DNA of 64,000 nucleotides, from assembly GCA_015057165.1 (NCBI GenBank), contig SVEY01000001.1, positions 1 through 64,000 of the forward strand. Direction: 5' to 3'. Below the pieces are notes generated by a model, which was not told the DNA's origin, searched no databases, and saw nothing but the letters and a program-made list of their open reading frames with translations. The position numbers and the translations under genes are program-made. Positions 1 to 10,700 of the stretch are shown here, one piece after another; the stretch's first letter is position 1, and each line of letters begins with the position of its first letter. Source of the DNA: Lachnospiraceae bacterium (GTDB lineage Bacteria > Bacillota > Clostridia > Lachnospirales > Lachnospiraceae).

Positions 1-83
1 TCCACAGCATCTTCAACAGCATACCCTAACCTGTAGATGAGGTAAAGAATGGGTATGACTATATAATACGAGGAGGATTTATA

Positions 84-797
84 ATGAGTGATAAAAATAA
101 TGGCTTTGCGAGTAAAGGAGGAATACTAGGTTCTGCTCGCGCCGAGAGATTAAAGAAAGTTGTTTCAGAAGATAAAATAGTAAGCACAAGAACATATAAT
201 CTTGTTATGGGGGGAGTTGTTCTATATGGATTAATTGCTAATGCTATATTATGTAATTTCAGTGATGATATTGTAGCCATGAGATTAAATCCAATAGTTA
301 TTCTAATTGGATATATTGTTCTTAGTATTGCAGGTATTGCTATATCGAGAAAATCTAATAATGCGTTTGTGAGTTTTCTTGGCTACAATTTAGTATGTTT
401 GCCGCTAGGGCTTGTTATTTCGATATGCGTTGAATCATATGGTGGAATAAACTCAAGACCTGTACAAATGGCATTTATATACACGGTGGCAATAACTCTT
501 ATAATGACCCTTGCGGCTATTGCATTTCCAAAGTTCTTTGAGAAAATTGGCAAGGTGCTATTTATATCTTTAATTGCAGTTGCAATTGTTGGAATCGTAT
601 CTATTTTTGTAGTTGGACTAGGATATATTTACTCTCTTCTTGTTGCAGTACTATTTAGCTTTTATATAGGTTATGATTTCTATAGGTCTCAACAATTTGC
701 AAAAAGCATTGATAATGCAGTAGATTGTGCACTTGATATTTATTTGGATATTGCTAACTTATTCTTGGCTCTTCTTAGAATATTTGGTAGAGACTAA
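84..797 (+). CDS. Bax inhibitor-1 (BI-1/YccA-like) family membrane protein
   Basis: This is a 237-residue polytopic membrane protein. After a polar N-terminus of about 35 residues there are roughly seven hydrophobic segments running to the C-terminus. The end of the protein (YDFYRSQ..., a conserved Asp region, then a stretch ending LDIANLFLALLRIFG) looks like the last helices of the BI-1/TMBIM family. Family members are membrane proteins linked to ion (calcium/proton) leak and stress; the role in clostridia is not established. The ATG at 84 follows a strong ribosome site, GAGGAGG at 70-76. A terminator follows directly, so it is probably transcribed alone or as the last gene of a unit that starts upstream of the window. 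Family assignment rests on pattern only. Confidence 0.72.
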   Translation: MSDKNNGFASKGGILGSARAERLKKVVSEDKIVSTRTYNLVMGGVVLYGLIANAILCNFSDDIVAMRLNPIVILIGYIVLSIAGIAISRKSNNAFVSFLGYNLVCLPLGLVISICVESYGGINSRPVQMAFIYTVAITLIMTLAAIAFPKFFEKIGKVLFISLIAVAIVGIVSIFVVGLGYIYSLLVAVLFSFYIGYDFYRSQQFAKSIDNAVDCALDIYLDIANLFLALLRIFGRD

Positions 798-800
798 TAT

Positions 801-850
801 AATGCACCTTAAGCATCAGAAAATTGCCTGATGATTTAAGGTGCATTTTA
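801..850 (+). terminator. Rho-independent terminator after the BI-1 gene
   Basis: The arms AATGCACCTTAA and TTAAGGTGCATT, with inner CATCAG/CTGATG pairing, form a long stem around a short AT-rich loop. The stem is followed by TTATTATTTTG. Confidence 0.85.
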
Positions 851-906
851 TTATTTTGTGGTTCGTTTTATTCATAAAATTTGCATAAAAAATAAAGTGA
901 TTATCG

Positions 907-935
907 TTGAATAATTAACAATTATACTATATAAT
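907..935 (+). promoter_or_regulatory. Sigma-A type promoter for the Fe-S flavoprotein gene
   Basis: The -35 box is TTGAAT (907-912), the spacer is 17 bp, and the -10 box is a perfect TATAAT (930-935). It lies 52 bp upstream of the ATG at 988, which has AAAGGAG at 973-979. Confidence 0.8.
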
Positions 936-987
936 AACTAATAGGCGTTTTTATAGCAAATTATAAGTTAATAAAGGAGAATGTATT

Positions 988-3876
988 ATGCCAGAGATGA
1001 GCAAACATGTCATCCCACCACACATGGGGGATAAGAATCCTAGCCAAAAAATCATTAAGCTAGGTAAGAAAATTACAGATGTTGCAGGACATATGATCGG
1101 CGGAGTTACAGCTGATGATCCTGAGTATTGGGGACTAGCAGAGATTATTACTGAAGAGATGGCTGAAGTTGGGTTATCTATGGATAAGAGAACCCCTTAT
1201 ACCTTTGATGAACTCGTTAATAGGAATAAGGAGAAGGTTGCAGAAGTTGGACGTGATGGATTCCAGAAGATTCTTGATGAGATGTGTTATATTGGTCTTC
1301 TAGAGTATGACTATGGTTATCACTATGATCATAATGGCCGTACTGCACCTCCATCAGAGAGAAGATATATTCTTCCTATGTTTGTTCCTGGCTCAGCAGA
1401 ACTATTCAACATGGAGGAACTTCCTGATGGATCTAATCCGAGATTGGAAGAACATCCTGCAGTTGCATCTTTCTTTGAAAGAATGACATTCTTACCACTT
1501 GACGGTGTAACACATATGGTTCCACTTGGTGGTGCTGGTATTGGAATGCATGTTATTCCTGTTGAGAAAGAAATAACAATGGAGAATGAGTCAGTCGATG
1601 TTGAAAAATTGTCATACTGGCTTAAGAAATATGAAGGACACATTGGCGTTGGACGTTGTTCTTGTAGAGCTTCTCGTAAGGCTATTGGCGAAGGATGCGC
1701 TGATGATGATTTTGCATGGTGTATCGGTGTTGGTGATTTTGCAGATTATTGTCGTGAAACTAACAAAGGTCATGATATTACTGTAGAAGAAGCCCTTGAG
1801 ATTCTTCGTAGAGGTGAAGAGAACGGATTTGTTCATCAGATTACTAATATCGATGGTGAGAACAAGATCTTTGGTATATGTAACTGTAATGTTAATATCT
1901 GTAATGCTCTTCGTACTTCACAGTTATTCAATACTCCTAACATGAGTAGATCTGCTTATGTTGCTAAGGTTGAGAATGAGAAGTGTGTTGCCTGTGGACG
2001 ATGTGTAGAGTATTGCCCATCAGGTGCATGTAAGCTTGGTCAGAAGCTTGATAAGAAGGACGGAACTAAGGTTAAATATCCTATGGTTGAGCTTCCAGAT
2101 AACCATAAGTGGGGCAAATACAAATATGATGAAAACTATCGTGACAATAATAGAATTAACTGTCATGATACAGGTACAGCTCCTTGTAAGACAGCTTGTC
2201 CTGCTCATATTGCTGTTCAAGGTTACCTTGATATGGCAAGAAGAGGAGAGTATGATAAGGCTCTTGCTCTAATTAAGAAGAAGAATCCATTCCCAGCTGT
2301 ATGTGGACGTATCTGTAACAAACGTTGTGAGGATGCTTGTACAAGAGGAACAATTGATAAGGCTGTTTCTATTGATGCAGTTAAGAAGTTCCTTGCAGAG
2401 AGAGATCTTAGAGCAGCTACAAGATATATTCCTAAGAAGGTTGTTGCTTCATCTACTAAGACTGGATGGGACGAGAAGATTGCTATTATCGGTGGTGGTC
2501 CTGCTGGTATGTCATGTGCATTCTATCTCGCAGAGAGAGGATATAAGCCAACTGTATTCGAGAAGAATGAAGAAGCAGGTGGTATGCTTAGATATGGTAT
2601 CCCTTCATACAAGCTTGGCAAAGATGTAATCAAGGCTGAGATTGATGTTATGAAGGAAATGGGAGTTGAAGTTAAGACTGGCGTAGAAGTTGGTAAAGAC
2701 GTATCCCTTAATGAATTAAGAGAGCAAGGTTATAAAGCATTTTACATTGCTATTGGTTGTTCAACAGGTCGCCGTCCTGGTGTTCCAGGTGATGATGCTG
2801 AAGAGACATTTACAGCAATTGATTATCTACATGAAGCTAACTGCGGTGGCAAACCATTTGATGGCAGAGTAGTTGTTGTTGGTGGTGGTAACGTTGCTAT
2901 TGATGCTTCAAGAGTATCTGCAAGAAATGGCGCTTCAGAAGTTACACAGCTTTGTCTTGAGTCAGAAACAGAGATGCCTGCATCAGATGAAGAAGTGAGA
3001 GAAGCTGGTGAAGACGGTGTTACAATTAAGTGTGGATGGGGACCTAAAGAAGTTCTCGTTGAAGGTGGCAAGGTTAAAGGAATTGTATTCAAGAAATGCT
3101 TGTCAGTATTTGAAGAAGTTGATGGAAGAAAGAAATTCTCTCCAAAATATGATGAGAATGATACAATCACAATTGATTGCGAGCGTGTAATCTTTGCTGT
3201 AGGTCAGGCTTCTGTATGGGGTGACTTACTTAAGGATGAGAATGTTGAATTCCAAGGTCCTGCTTTACAGGCAGATGGATTAACATATCAAGTTAAGGGC
3301 GCACCTGATTTGTTTATCGGTGGTGATGTTATGACAGGCCCTAAGTTCGCAATTGACGCTATTGCAGCTGGACAATTTGCTTCAGAATCACTTCATAGAT
3401 ATGTTCAAAATGGTCATATGACAATTGGACGTAATAGAAATGAATTTATCGAGCTTAATAAGGATGATATCCTTGTAGAAGGCTATGATAATGCTATGAG
3501 ACAAGATAATGGAGTAGATACATCTTTAGATGCCAAGTCATTTGAAGAGAATCATCTAACACTTACAGAAGAGCAGGTTAAGACAGAGACAGCTCGTTGT
3601 CTTAAGTGTGGACGTAACGTTGTTGATACTAACAAGTGTATCGGATGTGGTGTATGTACAACTAAGTGTGAATTCGATGCAATTCATTTACATCGTGTAC
3701 TTCCAGATGCATCTAATATGGTTGTTGCAGAAGATAAGTTCAAGAAGATGATTCCATATGAGCTTAAGAGAGCAGGTAAGATTATAGGAACAAGTGATGA
3801 GGCTGCTATGATTGTTAAAGAAGATCTAGAAGACCATTACTTTGTACCAGCAGAAAAGTATTATCGCAAGTATTAA
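988..3876 (+). CDS. Large ferredoxin-fused FAD/NAD(P)H oxidoreductase (GltD-like core)
   Basis: This 962-residue cytoplasmic protein is a multi-domain electron-transfer enzyme. In order: an N-terminal region with a Cys-rich CSCR segment near residue 222; a 4Fe-4S ferredoxin motif (C333, C336, C339, C343); a Fer4_20-type domain with paired Cys (about 390-470), as in the glutamate synthase small subunit and dihydropyrimidine dehydrogenase; a FAD Rossmann motif IIGGGPAG at about 500-507; an NAD(P) motif VVVVGGGN at 628-635; and a C-terminal ferredoxin motif (C884, C887, C890, C894). The core matches GltD/NfnB-type flavoproteins, which move electrons between NAD(P)H and ferredoxin or glutamate synthase. 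No glutamate synthase large subunit lies in the window, so the true acceptor is unknown. It has its own promoter and probably its own terminator. It is one of the best-expressed-looking genes here, judging by its clean promoter and ribosome site. Confidence 0.8.
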   Translation: MPEMSKHVIPPHMGDKNPSQKIIKLGKKITDVAGHMIGGVTADDPEYWGLAEIITEEMAEVGLSMDKRTPYTFDELVNRNKEKVAEVGRDGFQKILDEMCYIGLLEYDYGYHYDHNGRTAPPSERRYILPMFVPGSAELFNMEELPDGSNPRLEEHPAVASFFERMTFLPLDGVTHMVPLGGAGIGMHVIPVEKEITMENESVDVEKLSYWLKKYEGHIGVGRCSCRASRKAIGEGCADDDFAWCIGVGDFADYCRETNKGHDITVEEALEILRRGEENGFVHQITNIDGENKIFGICNCNVNICNALRTSQLFNTPNMSRSAYVAKVENEKCVACGRCVEYCPSGACKLGQKLDKKDGTKVKYPMVELPDNHKWGKYKYDENYRDNNRINCHDTGTAPCKTACPAHIAVQGYLDMARRGEYDKALALIKKKNPFPAVCGRICNKRCEDACTRGTIDKAVSIDAVKKFLAERDLRAATRYIPKKVVASSTKTGWDEKIAIIGGGPAGMSCAFYLAERGYKPTVFEKNEEAGGMLRYGIPSYKLGKDVIKAEIDVMKEMGVEVKTGVEVGKDVSLNELREQGYKAFYIAIGCSTGRRPGVPGDDAEETFTAIDYLHEANCGGKPFDGRVVVVGGGNVAIDASRVSARNGASEVTQLCLESETEMPASDEEVREAGEDGVTIKCGWGPKEVLVEGGKVKGIVFKKCLSVFEEVDGRKKFSPKYDENDTITIDCERVIFAVGQASVWGDLLKDENVEFQGPALQADGLTYQVKGAPDLFIGGDVMTGPKFAIDAIAAGQFASESLHRYVQNGHMTIGRNRNEFIELNKDDILVEGYDNAMRQDNGVDTSLDAKSFEENHLTLTEEQVKTETARCLKCGRNVVDTNKCIGCGVCTTKCEFDAIHLHRVLPDASNMVVAEDKFKKMIPYELKRAGKIIGTSDEAAMIVKEDLEDHYFVPAEKYYRKY

Positions 3877-3966
3877 TTGCTATTACTTTTGTTGCAAAGG
3901 ATTTATTGTTATAAAAGATTCGTATTTTAGCGAATTAAACAAATTGAATGTCCTTGTAAAACTTAC

Positions 3967-4003
3967 TAAACTACAGGCGAGATTATTCGCCTGTAGTTTA
4001 TTG
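3967..4003 (+). terminator. Terminator-like hairpin before hypA
   Basis: A perfect 14-bp stem (TAAACTACAGGCGA at 3967-3980, complement at 3987-4000) has a 6-nt loop. The T-tract after it is short (TTTATTG), so read-through into hypA is possible. Confidence 0.65.
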
Positions 4004-4032
4004 TAAATAAAAGATAGGTAAAGGTATATAAC

Positions 4033-4464
4033 ATGCATGAATTAGGTGTAGTATTTTACATAATACGTGACGTAAAAGCAGTAGCTGCAGAGAATAAAGT
4101 ATCTAAAGTAGCTAGTGTTACAATTGAACTTGGAGAAGTGTCTGGTGTAATTCCAGAATACCTGACAGATTGTTGGGAGTGGGCTTGTAAGAAGGAACCT
4201 CTTATGGTTGGAGCGACCCTTAATATTGAGACAATGGAAGCGGTTACATTCTGTGAAGACTGTAGACAGGAGTATCCTACAGTGAAGTATGCTAAGATTT
4301 GTCCTCATTGTGGTAGTGAGAATACATATCTTCTTAGAGGAAGGGATGTTAATATCAAGGATATTACTGTTATGGAAAGCTCAAAAGAAGAGGCTGAATC
4401 ACAAGATTATAATACAGAAGAGAATGATCATAATGGACTAGATATTAGTGCTCCAATAGAATAG
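4033..4464 (+). CDS. hypA: HypA, nickel metallochaperone for hydrogenase maturation
   Basis: This 143-residue protein begins MHELG, which carries the conserved nickel-binding His2 of HypA. It has the zinc site C74-x2-C77 ... C90-x2-C93. HypA delivers nickel to [NiFe]-hydrogenase (or urease) large subunits, with HypB. The normal family length is about 115 residues. Here an extra acidic tail follows residue 118 and is rich in Glu, Asp and Asn. No other hyp gene or hydrogenase structural gene is in the window, so the client enzyme must be elsewhere. The gene sits 9 bp before metF and probably shares a transcript with it and the helicase gene. Confidence 0.9.
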   Translation: MHELGVVFYIIRDVKAVAAENKVSKVASVTIELGEVSGVIPEYLTDCWEWACKKEPLMVGATLNIETMEAVTFCEDCRQEYPTVKYAKICPHCGSENTYLLRGRDVNIKDITVMESSKEEAESQDYNTEENDHNGLDISAPIE

Positions 4465-4473
4465 GGGAATGTT

Positions 4474-5340
4474 ATGAAGTTAACTGAGATATATAAGAAT
4501 AAAGAATCAGTAATATCGTTTGAAATTTTTCCACCTAAAAGAGATGAAGAATTAGCTAATATTGATGCTACTTTATCTGAACTTGCAATGTTAAAACCAG
4601 ATTATATATCTGTGACATTTGGCGCAGGTGGTACAAGTAATAACAATAAGACAATTGATATTGCCAAGAAAATTAAAGAAGAATATAAGATAGAGCCTGT
4701 AGTTCATCTTACAGGGCTTTATTATGATGTACAAGAGATAGATTTTTTTGTTAAAGCTTTATGTGATGCTGGTGTAGATAATATTTTGGCGCTTAGAGGA
4801 GATATGAATCCTAATGTTCCTGCTAAGAATGATTTTCCTTATGCTGCAAAGCTTATAGAGTATATTAAAGCTACAACAGGAGATAGATTCTGTATTGCTG
4901 GTGGTTGTTATCCAGAGAACCATCCAGAAACAGCCAATAGTGTTGACGAGATTAGATATGCCAAGGCTAAAGTAGAGGCTGGTGCAGATGTGTTATTGTC
5001 TCAACTTTTCTTTAACAATCAGTATTTTTATGATTATGTGATGCATTGTCGTATGGCAGGTATTGATGTTCCAATAACACCGGGAATTATGCCGGCTATT
5101 AATGCTAAACAAATTAGAAGAATGGTAGATTTGTGTGGCGCAACACTTCCTGATAATACAGAAACTATCCTTGAGAAATACGGTGATAACAAAGAAGCGA
5201 TGCTTGATGCAGGAATGGCATTTGCAACTTCTCAGATAATCGATTTGCTTGCACATGGATGTGATGGAGTACATCTATATATCATGAATAATCCAAGTGT
5301 TGCAAGGAAATTATGTAATAGTATAGTTAATATAATTTGA
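4474..5340 (+). CDS. metF: 5,10-methylenetetrahydrofolate reductase
   Basis: This 288-residue TIM-barrel flavoenzyme reduces methylene-THF to methyl-THF, the methyl donor for methionine synthase (metH is at 11611). The N-terminal SFEIFPPKR, then SVTFGAGG and ILALRGD, are hallmark MetF segments, as is the SQLFFN stretch. The length agrees with bacterial MetF. The ATG at 4474 is preceded by a GGGGA ribosome site just after the hypA stop. It is not next to metH but lies within 7 kb of it on the same strand. No separate MetV-like partner gene is visible. Confidence 0.95.
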   Translation: MKLTEIYKNKESVISFEIFPPKRDEELANIDATLSELAMLKPDYISVTFGAGGTSNNNKTIDIAKKIKEEYKIEPVVHLTGLYYDVQEIDFFVKALCDAGVDNILALRGDMNPNVPAKNDFPYAAKLIEYIKATTGDRFCIAGGCYPENHPETANSVDEIRYAKAKVEAGADVLLSQLFFNNQYFYDYVMHCRMAGIDVPITPGIMPAINAKQIRRMVDLCGATLPDNTETILEKYGDNKEAMLDAGMAFATSQIIDLLAHGCDGVHLYIMNNPSVARKLCNSIVNII

Positions 5341-5353
5341 TGTAGGTAATAAA

Positions 5354-7723
5354 GTGGATGAACCTATAACATGCTATGAAAAGACACAACTTCATATATC
5401 GGTTCGTGAATTAGTTGAATTTATTCTTAGAAGCGGAGACATTGAAGAATCAAGCGAGATAAGGGATTCTCTTAAGTCAATGCAGGAGGGAATAAAGCTT
5501 CACAGATGGATTCAGAAGGGTATGCCATCTGAATATCATGTGGAAGTTCCAATTAATCATTTAATGACTTATGATGATTATGATTTACTTATTGATGGAC
5601 GAGCCGATGGAATTATCTATGATAATGATGAAGTGCCAATTATGATTGATGAAATAAAGGGCACTAACAGGGATATTTCCAAGATTAAAGAGCCAGCTAT
5701 GGTACATGTTGCTCAAGCCATATGCTATGGCTTTTTTTGTGCTTATAATAATAATCTTCTGGGGATGGATATACAGATTACATATGGTAATTTAGAATCT
5801 CGTGAGATAAAGAAGTTTACAGAATATTATACTTATGAGGATTTAGAAGAGTATTTCTTAGATATCATGGATAAGTATAAGCCGTTTAGCGATTATATTT
5901 ACAAATGGAGTATTACAAGGAAAGAATCAATTGAGAATATGACATTTCCTTTTGAGTATAGAAAAGGTCAGAAGTCCATTATGGGGATGGTATACAATTA
6001 TATTCGGGATGAGAAGCTCTTGTTTATACAGGCGCCCACTGGTGTAGGTAAGACCATTAGTACTATATATCCCTCTCTTAAGGCTATGAATGATTTTGGT
6101 TTATCTAAAATATTCTATGTTACAGCCAAAACTATAACTAAAAAGGTTGCAAAAGATACTTTTTTCACCTTGTCAGAGCAAGGTAATCGACTAAAAATGC
6201 TTGAGATAACGGCAAGAGATAAGATATGTCCCTTGGAAGATAGGCAATGTGATGCAGTCCATTGCGAGTATGCCAAAGGACACTATGATAGAATAAATGA
6301 CGCATTATATAGCATTATAACGGAGGAAGATTTATTTAATCGAGATATAATTTATGAGTATTCTCAGAAAAATAAGGTGTGTCCCTATAGGCTTTCCCTA
6401 GAACTTACAAGATTCTCTGATGAGATTGTTTGCGATTATAATTATATATTTGATCCTAATGCCTGTATTATTCAAAGTATTACTGATAAAAATAACATTT
6501 TCCTTGTAGATGAAGCACACAACCTTGTTGATAGAGCCAGAAATATGTATTCTGTAGTCATAGTTAAAGAAGACTTTCTTGCTATGAAGAAGTTGTATGG
6601 GGCATATGATAAGAGTTTAATAAAATATTTTGACAGAGTAAACAGGGAAATGCTTTCTCTTAGAAAAACATGCGATAAACAGACAATTATTAAAGAACAT
6701 GGAAGGCTGGATACAGCAATAATTAATCTTAAAAATCATATAGAAATGTTTTTTGATAAAAAGATTAAGATTTCTAGAAAGAATGAGGCTTTAGAGTTTT
6801 ATTTTAATATATATAATTATATCAATACCCTTGACTATGTTGATGAGAATTACCTAGTTTATGCGGATTTTGATTCTAGTGGGTGTTTTAGAATACATTT
6901 ATTCAATATGGATCCTTCTCTAAGATTGCAGGAATATCTCAATAATGCAGTATCTACTGTATTTTTCTCTGCTACGTTGTTGCCAATTAATTATTACAAG
7001 GAATTATTATGTAAGAAGGATAATCCAACAGCAATTTACGCCAAGACAATTTTTGAGAACAAACAGCGACTGCTTCTTATATCAGAAGATGTTACAAGTA
7101 AGTATTCAGAGAGAACTGAAGAAATGTATAGTAAAATTGCTGATTATATAATTAAGACTTCAAGTGTTAAAAAAGGGAATTATATAGCTTTCTTCCCATC
7201 TTATGTTTTTATGGAAAATGTGTATAATTCCTTGCTTGATAAAAAATATAATCTAGACATAATTATTCAAGGAAACTCAATGTCTGAGACTGATAGAGAA
7301 GATTTTATTAACGAATTTGAATTGGAAAGGGAAAAGTCTCTCGTGGCATTTTGTGTACTTGGAGGGATTTTTTCTGAAGGTATCGATCTTGTTAATGACA
7401 AACTTATTGGTGCAATTATAATTGGAACAGGACTTCCACAGACTAATTTTGAGAGTGATATGCTTCTAGAACATTTTGAGAAAAATGGAAGAAATGGATT
7501 CGATTATGCCTACAGATATCCTGGGATGAACAAGGTCTGCCAGGCTGCAGGTCGAGTTATAAGAACCATTGATGATAGGGGGATTATTCTTCTCCTGGAT
7601 TATAGGTTTTTATACTCTAATAATAGGAGTTTGTTTCCTAGAGAGTGGAATGATTATAAAACCACAAATATTGATAAAGTTCAGTCATATTTAGAAGATT
7701 TTTGGAGTGAAAATATGTTATAA
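5354..7723 (+). CDS. XPD/DinG-type DNA helicase with N-terminal RecB-like PD-(D/E)XK domain
   Basis: This 789-residue protein has two parts. Residues 60-180 carry RecB/Cas4-family nuclease signatures: GRAD (D85), E100-x-K102 and the QxxxY motif (Q121...Y125). From about 200 on it is a superfamily 2 helicase of the XPD/DinG branch: Walker A APTGVGKT (227-234), a cysteine set typical of the 4Fe-4S domain (ICPL..QC..HC, VCPY, IVCDYN), the DEAH box (386-389), the SATL motif, and a C-terminal motif with Q-A-x-G-R-x-I-R. It is probably a DNA repair or recombination enzyme that unwinds and cuts DNA. The start is GTG at 5354; no ATG lies in frame before the nuclease motifs. It is 13 bp after metF. 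Helicase assignment is firm; nuclease activity is inferred from motifs. Confidence 0.86.
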   Translation: MDEPITCYEKTQLHISVRELVEFILRSGDIEESSEIRDSLKSMQEGIKLHRWIQKGMPSEYHVEVPINHLMTYDDYDLLIDGRADGIIYDNDEVPIMIDEIKGTNRDISKIKEPAMVHVAQAICYGFFCAYNNNLLGMDIQITYGNLESREIKKFTEYYTYEDLEEYFLDIMDKYKPFSDYIYKWSITRKESIENMTFPFEYRKGQKSIMGMVYNYIRDEKLLFIQAPTGVGKTISTIYPSLKAMNDFGLSKIFYVTAKTITKKVAKDTFFTLSEQGNRLKMLEITARDKICPLEDRQCDAVHCEYAKGHYDRINDALYSIITEEDLFNRDIIYEYSQKNKVCPYRLSLELTRFSDEIVCDYNYIFDPNACIIQSITDKNNIFLVDEAHNLVDRARNMYSVVIVKEDFLAMKKLYGAYDKSLIKYFDRVNREMLSLRKTCDKQTIIKEHGRLDTAIINLKNHIEMFFDKKIKISRKNEALEFYFNIYNYINTLDYVDENYLVYADFDSSGCFRIHLFNMDPSLRLQEYLNNAVSTVFFSATLLPINYYKELLCKKDNPTAIYAKTIFENKQRLLLISEDVTSKYSERTEEMYSKIADYIIKTSSVKKGNYIAFFPSYVFMENVYNSLLDKKYNLDIIIQGNSMSETDREDFINEFELEREKSLVAFCVLGGIFSEGIDLVNDKLIGAIIIGTGLPQTNFESDMLLEHFEKNGRNGFDYAYRYPGMNKVCQAAGRVIRTIDDRGIILLLDYRFLYSNNRSLFPREWNDYKTTNIDKVQSYLEDFWSENML

Positions 7724-7761
7724 TATCTTTTGCTTATGAATGATTATCTGGAGGAAAACTT

Positions 7762-10700
7762 ATGAGTAATGTTAGAAGACTATATGTTGAAAAGAAAGAG
7801 AAATATGCAGTTACAGCTAATTCTCTAAGTGCAGAATTTAAAAGTTATCTTGGAATCAAGGTAAGTTCTGTTCGTGTACTTATTAGATATGATGTTGAAA
7901 ATGTGTCAGATGAGACATTTTCTAAAGCTGTAAAGACAGTCTTTTCTGAGCCACCTGTAGATGATGTATATGAAGAGAAGTTTGATTATGAAGGTCGTGT
8001 TTTCTCTGTTGAATATTTACCAGGACAATTTGACCAGAGAGCTGATTCTGCTGAACAATGTATTAAACTTCTTAATGAAAATGAAGAACCTGTAATAAGG
8101 TCGGCTACAACATATGTTGTTATGGGTGACATAACAGATAGTGAATTTGAGGCTATTAAGAAATACTGTATTAATCCTGTTGATTCAAGAGAAACAGGTT
8201 TAGATAAGCCCGATACATTAATCGATTCTTATGATGAGCCAGATGATGTTGAAATTCTTGATGGATTTGTGTCATCATCAGAGGATGAATTGAAAAAAAC
8301 TTATGATTCTCTTAATCTTGCCATGACGTTTAAGGATTTCTTGCATATACAGAATTATTTTGCGAATGATGAGAAGAGAGAACCTACAATAACAGAAATT
8401 CGTGTACTTGATACATATTGGTCAGATCATTGCCGTCATACAACGTTTTCTACAGAATTAAAGAATATAACATTTGAAGATGGCTTCTATAGAAAGCCTA
8501 TTGAAGAGACATATAATGATTATCTTGATAATTTCAAGATTCTATACAAAGACAGAGATGACAAGTTTGTATGTCTTATGGATCTAGCACTTCTTGCTAT
8601 GAAGAAGCTTAAAGCAGAAGGAAAGTTAGATGATCAGGAAGAATCTGATGAAATTAATGCCTGCTCTATAGTTGTTCCTGTTGAAGTTGATGGAAAGACT
8701 GAAGAATGGCTTGTTAACTTTAAGAATGAAACTCATAATCATCCTACAGAAATAGAACCATTTGGTGGTGCTGCAACTTGTCTTGGAGGAGCAATTAGAG
8801 ATCCATTATCTGGTAGAACATATGTATATCAAGCCATGAGAGTTACTGGCGCATCAGATCCTACAGTGTCAGTTAAGGATACAATTGAAGGTAAGCTACC
8901 TCAGAAAAAAATCGTTAGAGAAGCTGCTCATGGATATAGTTCTTATGGTAACCAGATTGGTCTTGCAACCGGCTATGTAAAAGAGATTTATCATCCTAAC
9001 TATGTGGCAAAAAGAATGGAGATTGGTGCTGTAATGGGTGCTGCTCCACGTAGAGCAGTTCAGAGACTAACATCAGATTCGGGTGACAAGATTATTCTTC
9101 TTGGTGGAAGAACAGGTCGTGATGGTATTGGTGGTGCAACAGGTTCATCGAAGGCGCATAATACAGAGTCTACACATACTTGTGGTGCTGAGGTTCAGAA
9201 GGGTAATCCACCAACAGAACGTAAGATTCAGAGACTTTTTAGGCGTGAAGAAGTATCATATATTATTAAGAAATGTAATGATTTTGGCGCAGGTGGTGTA
9301 TCAGTAGCAATTGGAGAATTAGCAGATGGTCTAAGGGTTAATCTTGACCTTGTTCCAAAGAAATACGCAGGACTTGATGGTACTGAACTATCTATATCAG
9401 AGTCCCAAGAGAGAATGGCTGTAGTTGTTGCGCCAGAGGATGTAGATAAATTCTTGTCTTACGCTAATGAAGAGAATCTAGAGGCTATTGAGGTTGCAGA
9501 AGTAACAGAGTCGCCAAGACTTGTACTTGTATGGCGTGGTAAAGAGATTGTTAATCTTTCACGTGCATTTCTAGATACTAATGGAGCTCATCAGGAGACA
9601 GATGTTATTGTTGAAATTCCTGATAGTGATAATGTATATACAACTAGTGCTGCAATTCCTGAGGTTAAAGAAGCTATTCATGAAGGCGATTTTAAGAAAG
9701 CTATTTTTAGTACTGTATCTAACTTAAATGTATGTTCTCAAAAGGGACTTGTTGAAATGTTTGATGGGTCAATAGGTGCAGGCTCAGTATTTATGCCATA
9801 TGGTGGTAAATATCAACTGACTGAGACTCAGACAATGGTAGCTAAGCTTCCTGTTCTTAAGGGAAAGACTGATACGGTAACAATGATGTCTTATGGATTT
9901 GATCCATATATCTCAAGCTGGAGCCCATATCATGGTGCGTGCTATAGTGTTCTTGAATCAGTTGCTAGAATTGTAGCATCTGGTGGAGATTACAAGAAAA
10001 TAAGATTTTCTTTCCAAGAGTATTTTAGAAGAATGTCAGAAGATCCAAGAAGATGGAGTCAACCATTTTCTGCTCTTCTTGGCGCATATAAGGCGCAGAT
10101 GGCATTTGAACTACCTTCTATTGGAGGTAAGGATTCAATGTCTGGTACATTTAATGATATTGATGTTCCACCTACACTTGTAAGCTTCGCTGTTGATGTC
10201 GCCAAAGAGGGAGATATTATAACACCTGAGTTAAAAGAAGTGGGAAATCAGCTTGTATTTTTCCATGTAAGAACAGATGAATATGATTTACCTGATTTTG
10301 AACATGCTAAGAAAATGTATGATGCTATACATGAATTAATTCAGGGTAAAACTATTATATCGGCATATGCTATTGATGCCTATGGTACACTAGCTACAAT
10401 ATCTAAGATGTGTTTTGGTAATGGGCTGGGTGTTGATATTGATGAAACTGTTGAACTTAATGAATTATGTATTCCTGGGACAGGCTGCATGATAGCTGAA
10501 GTATCAGACATGGCTGAGGTTGATAATTGCATGGCAAGGTATGGTTTGACATATGATTATGCAATTGCAGGAAAGATAAATGATAATGGCGAAATTACAT
10601 ATAGAGGTGATAAGGTGCTTGTTTCTGAATTAACTGATGCATGGAAGAAACCTCTTGAAAAGGTATTTCCTACGAGAGTTACTGAGGATTATTCAGAAGT

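Noticed and set aside
1..36. Open frame ending TAG at the left edge, possibly the end of an upstream gene
   Set aside because: Only 11 codons are visible and none of the three frames is recognisable, so no gene can be supported.
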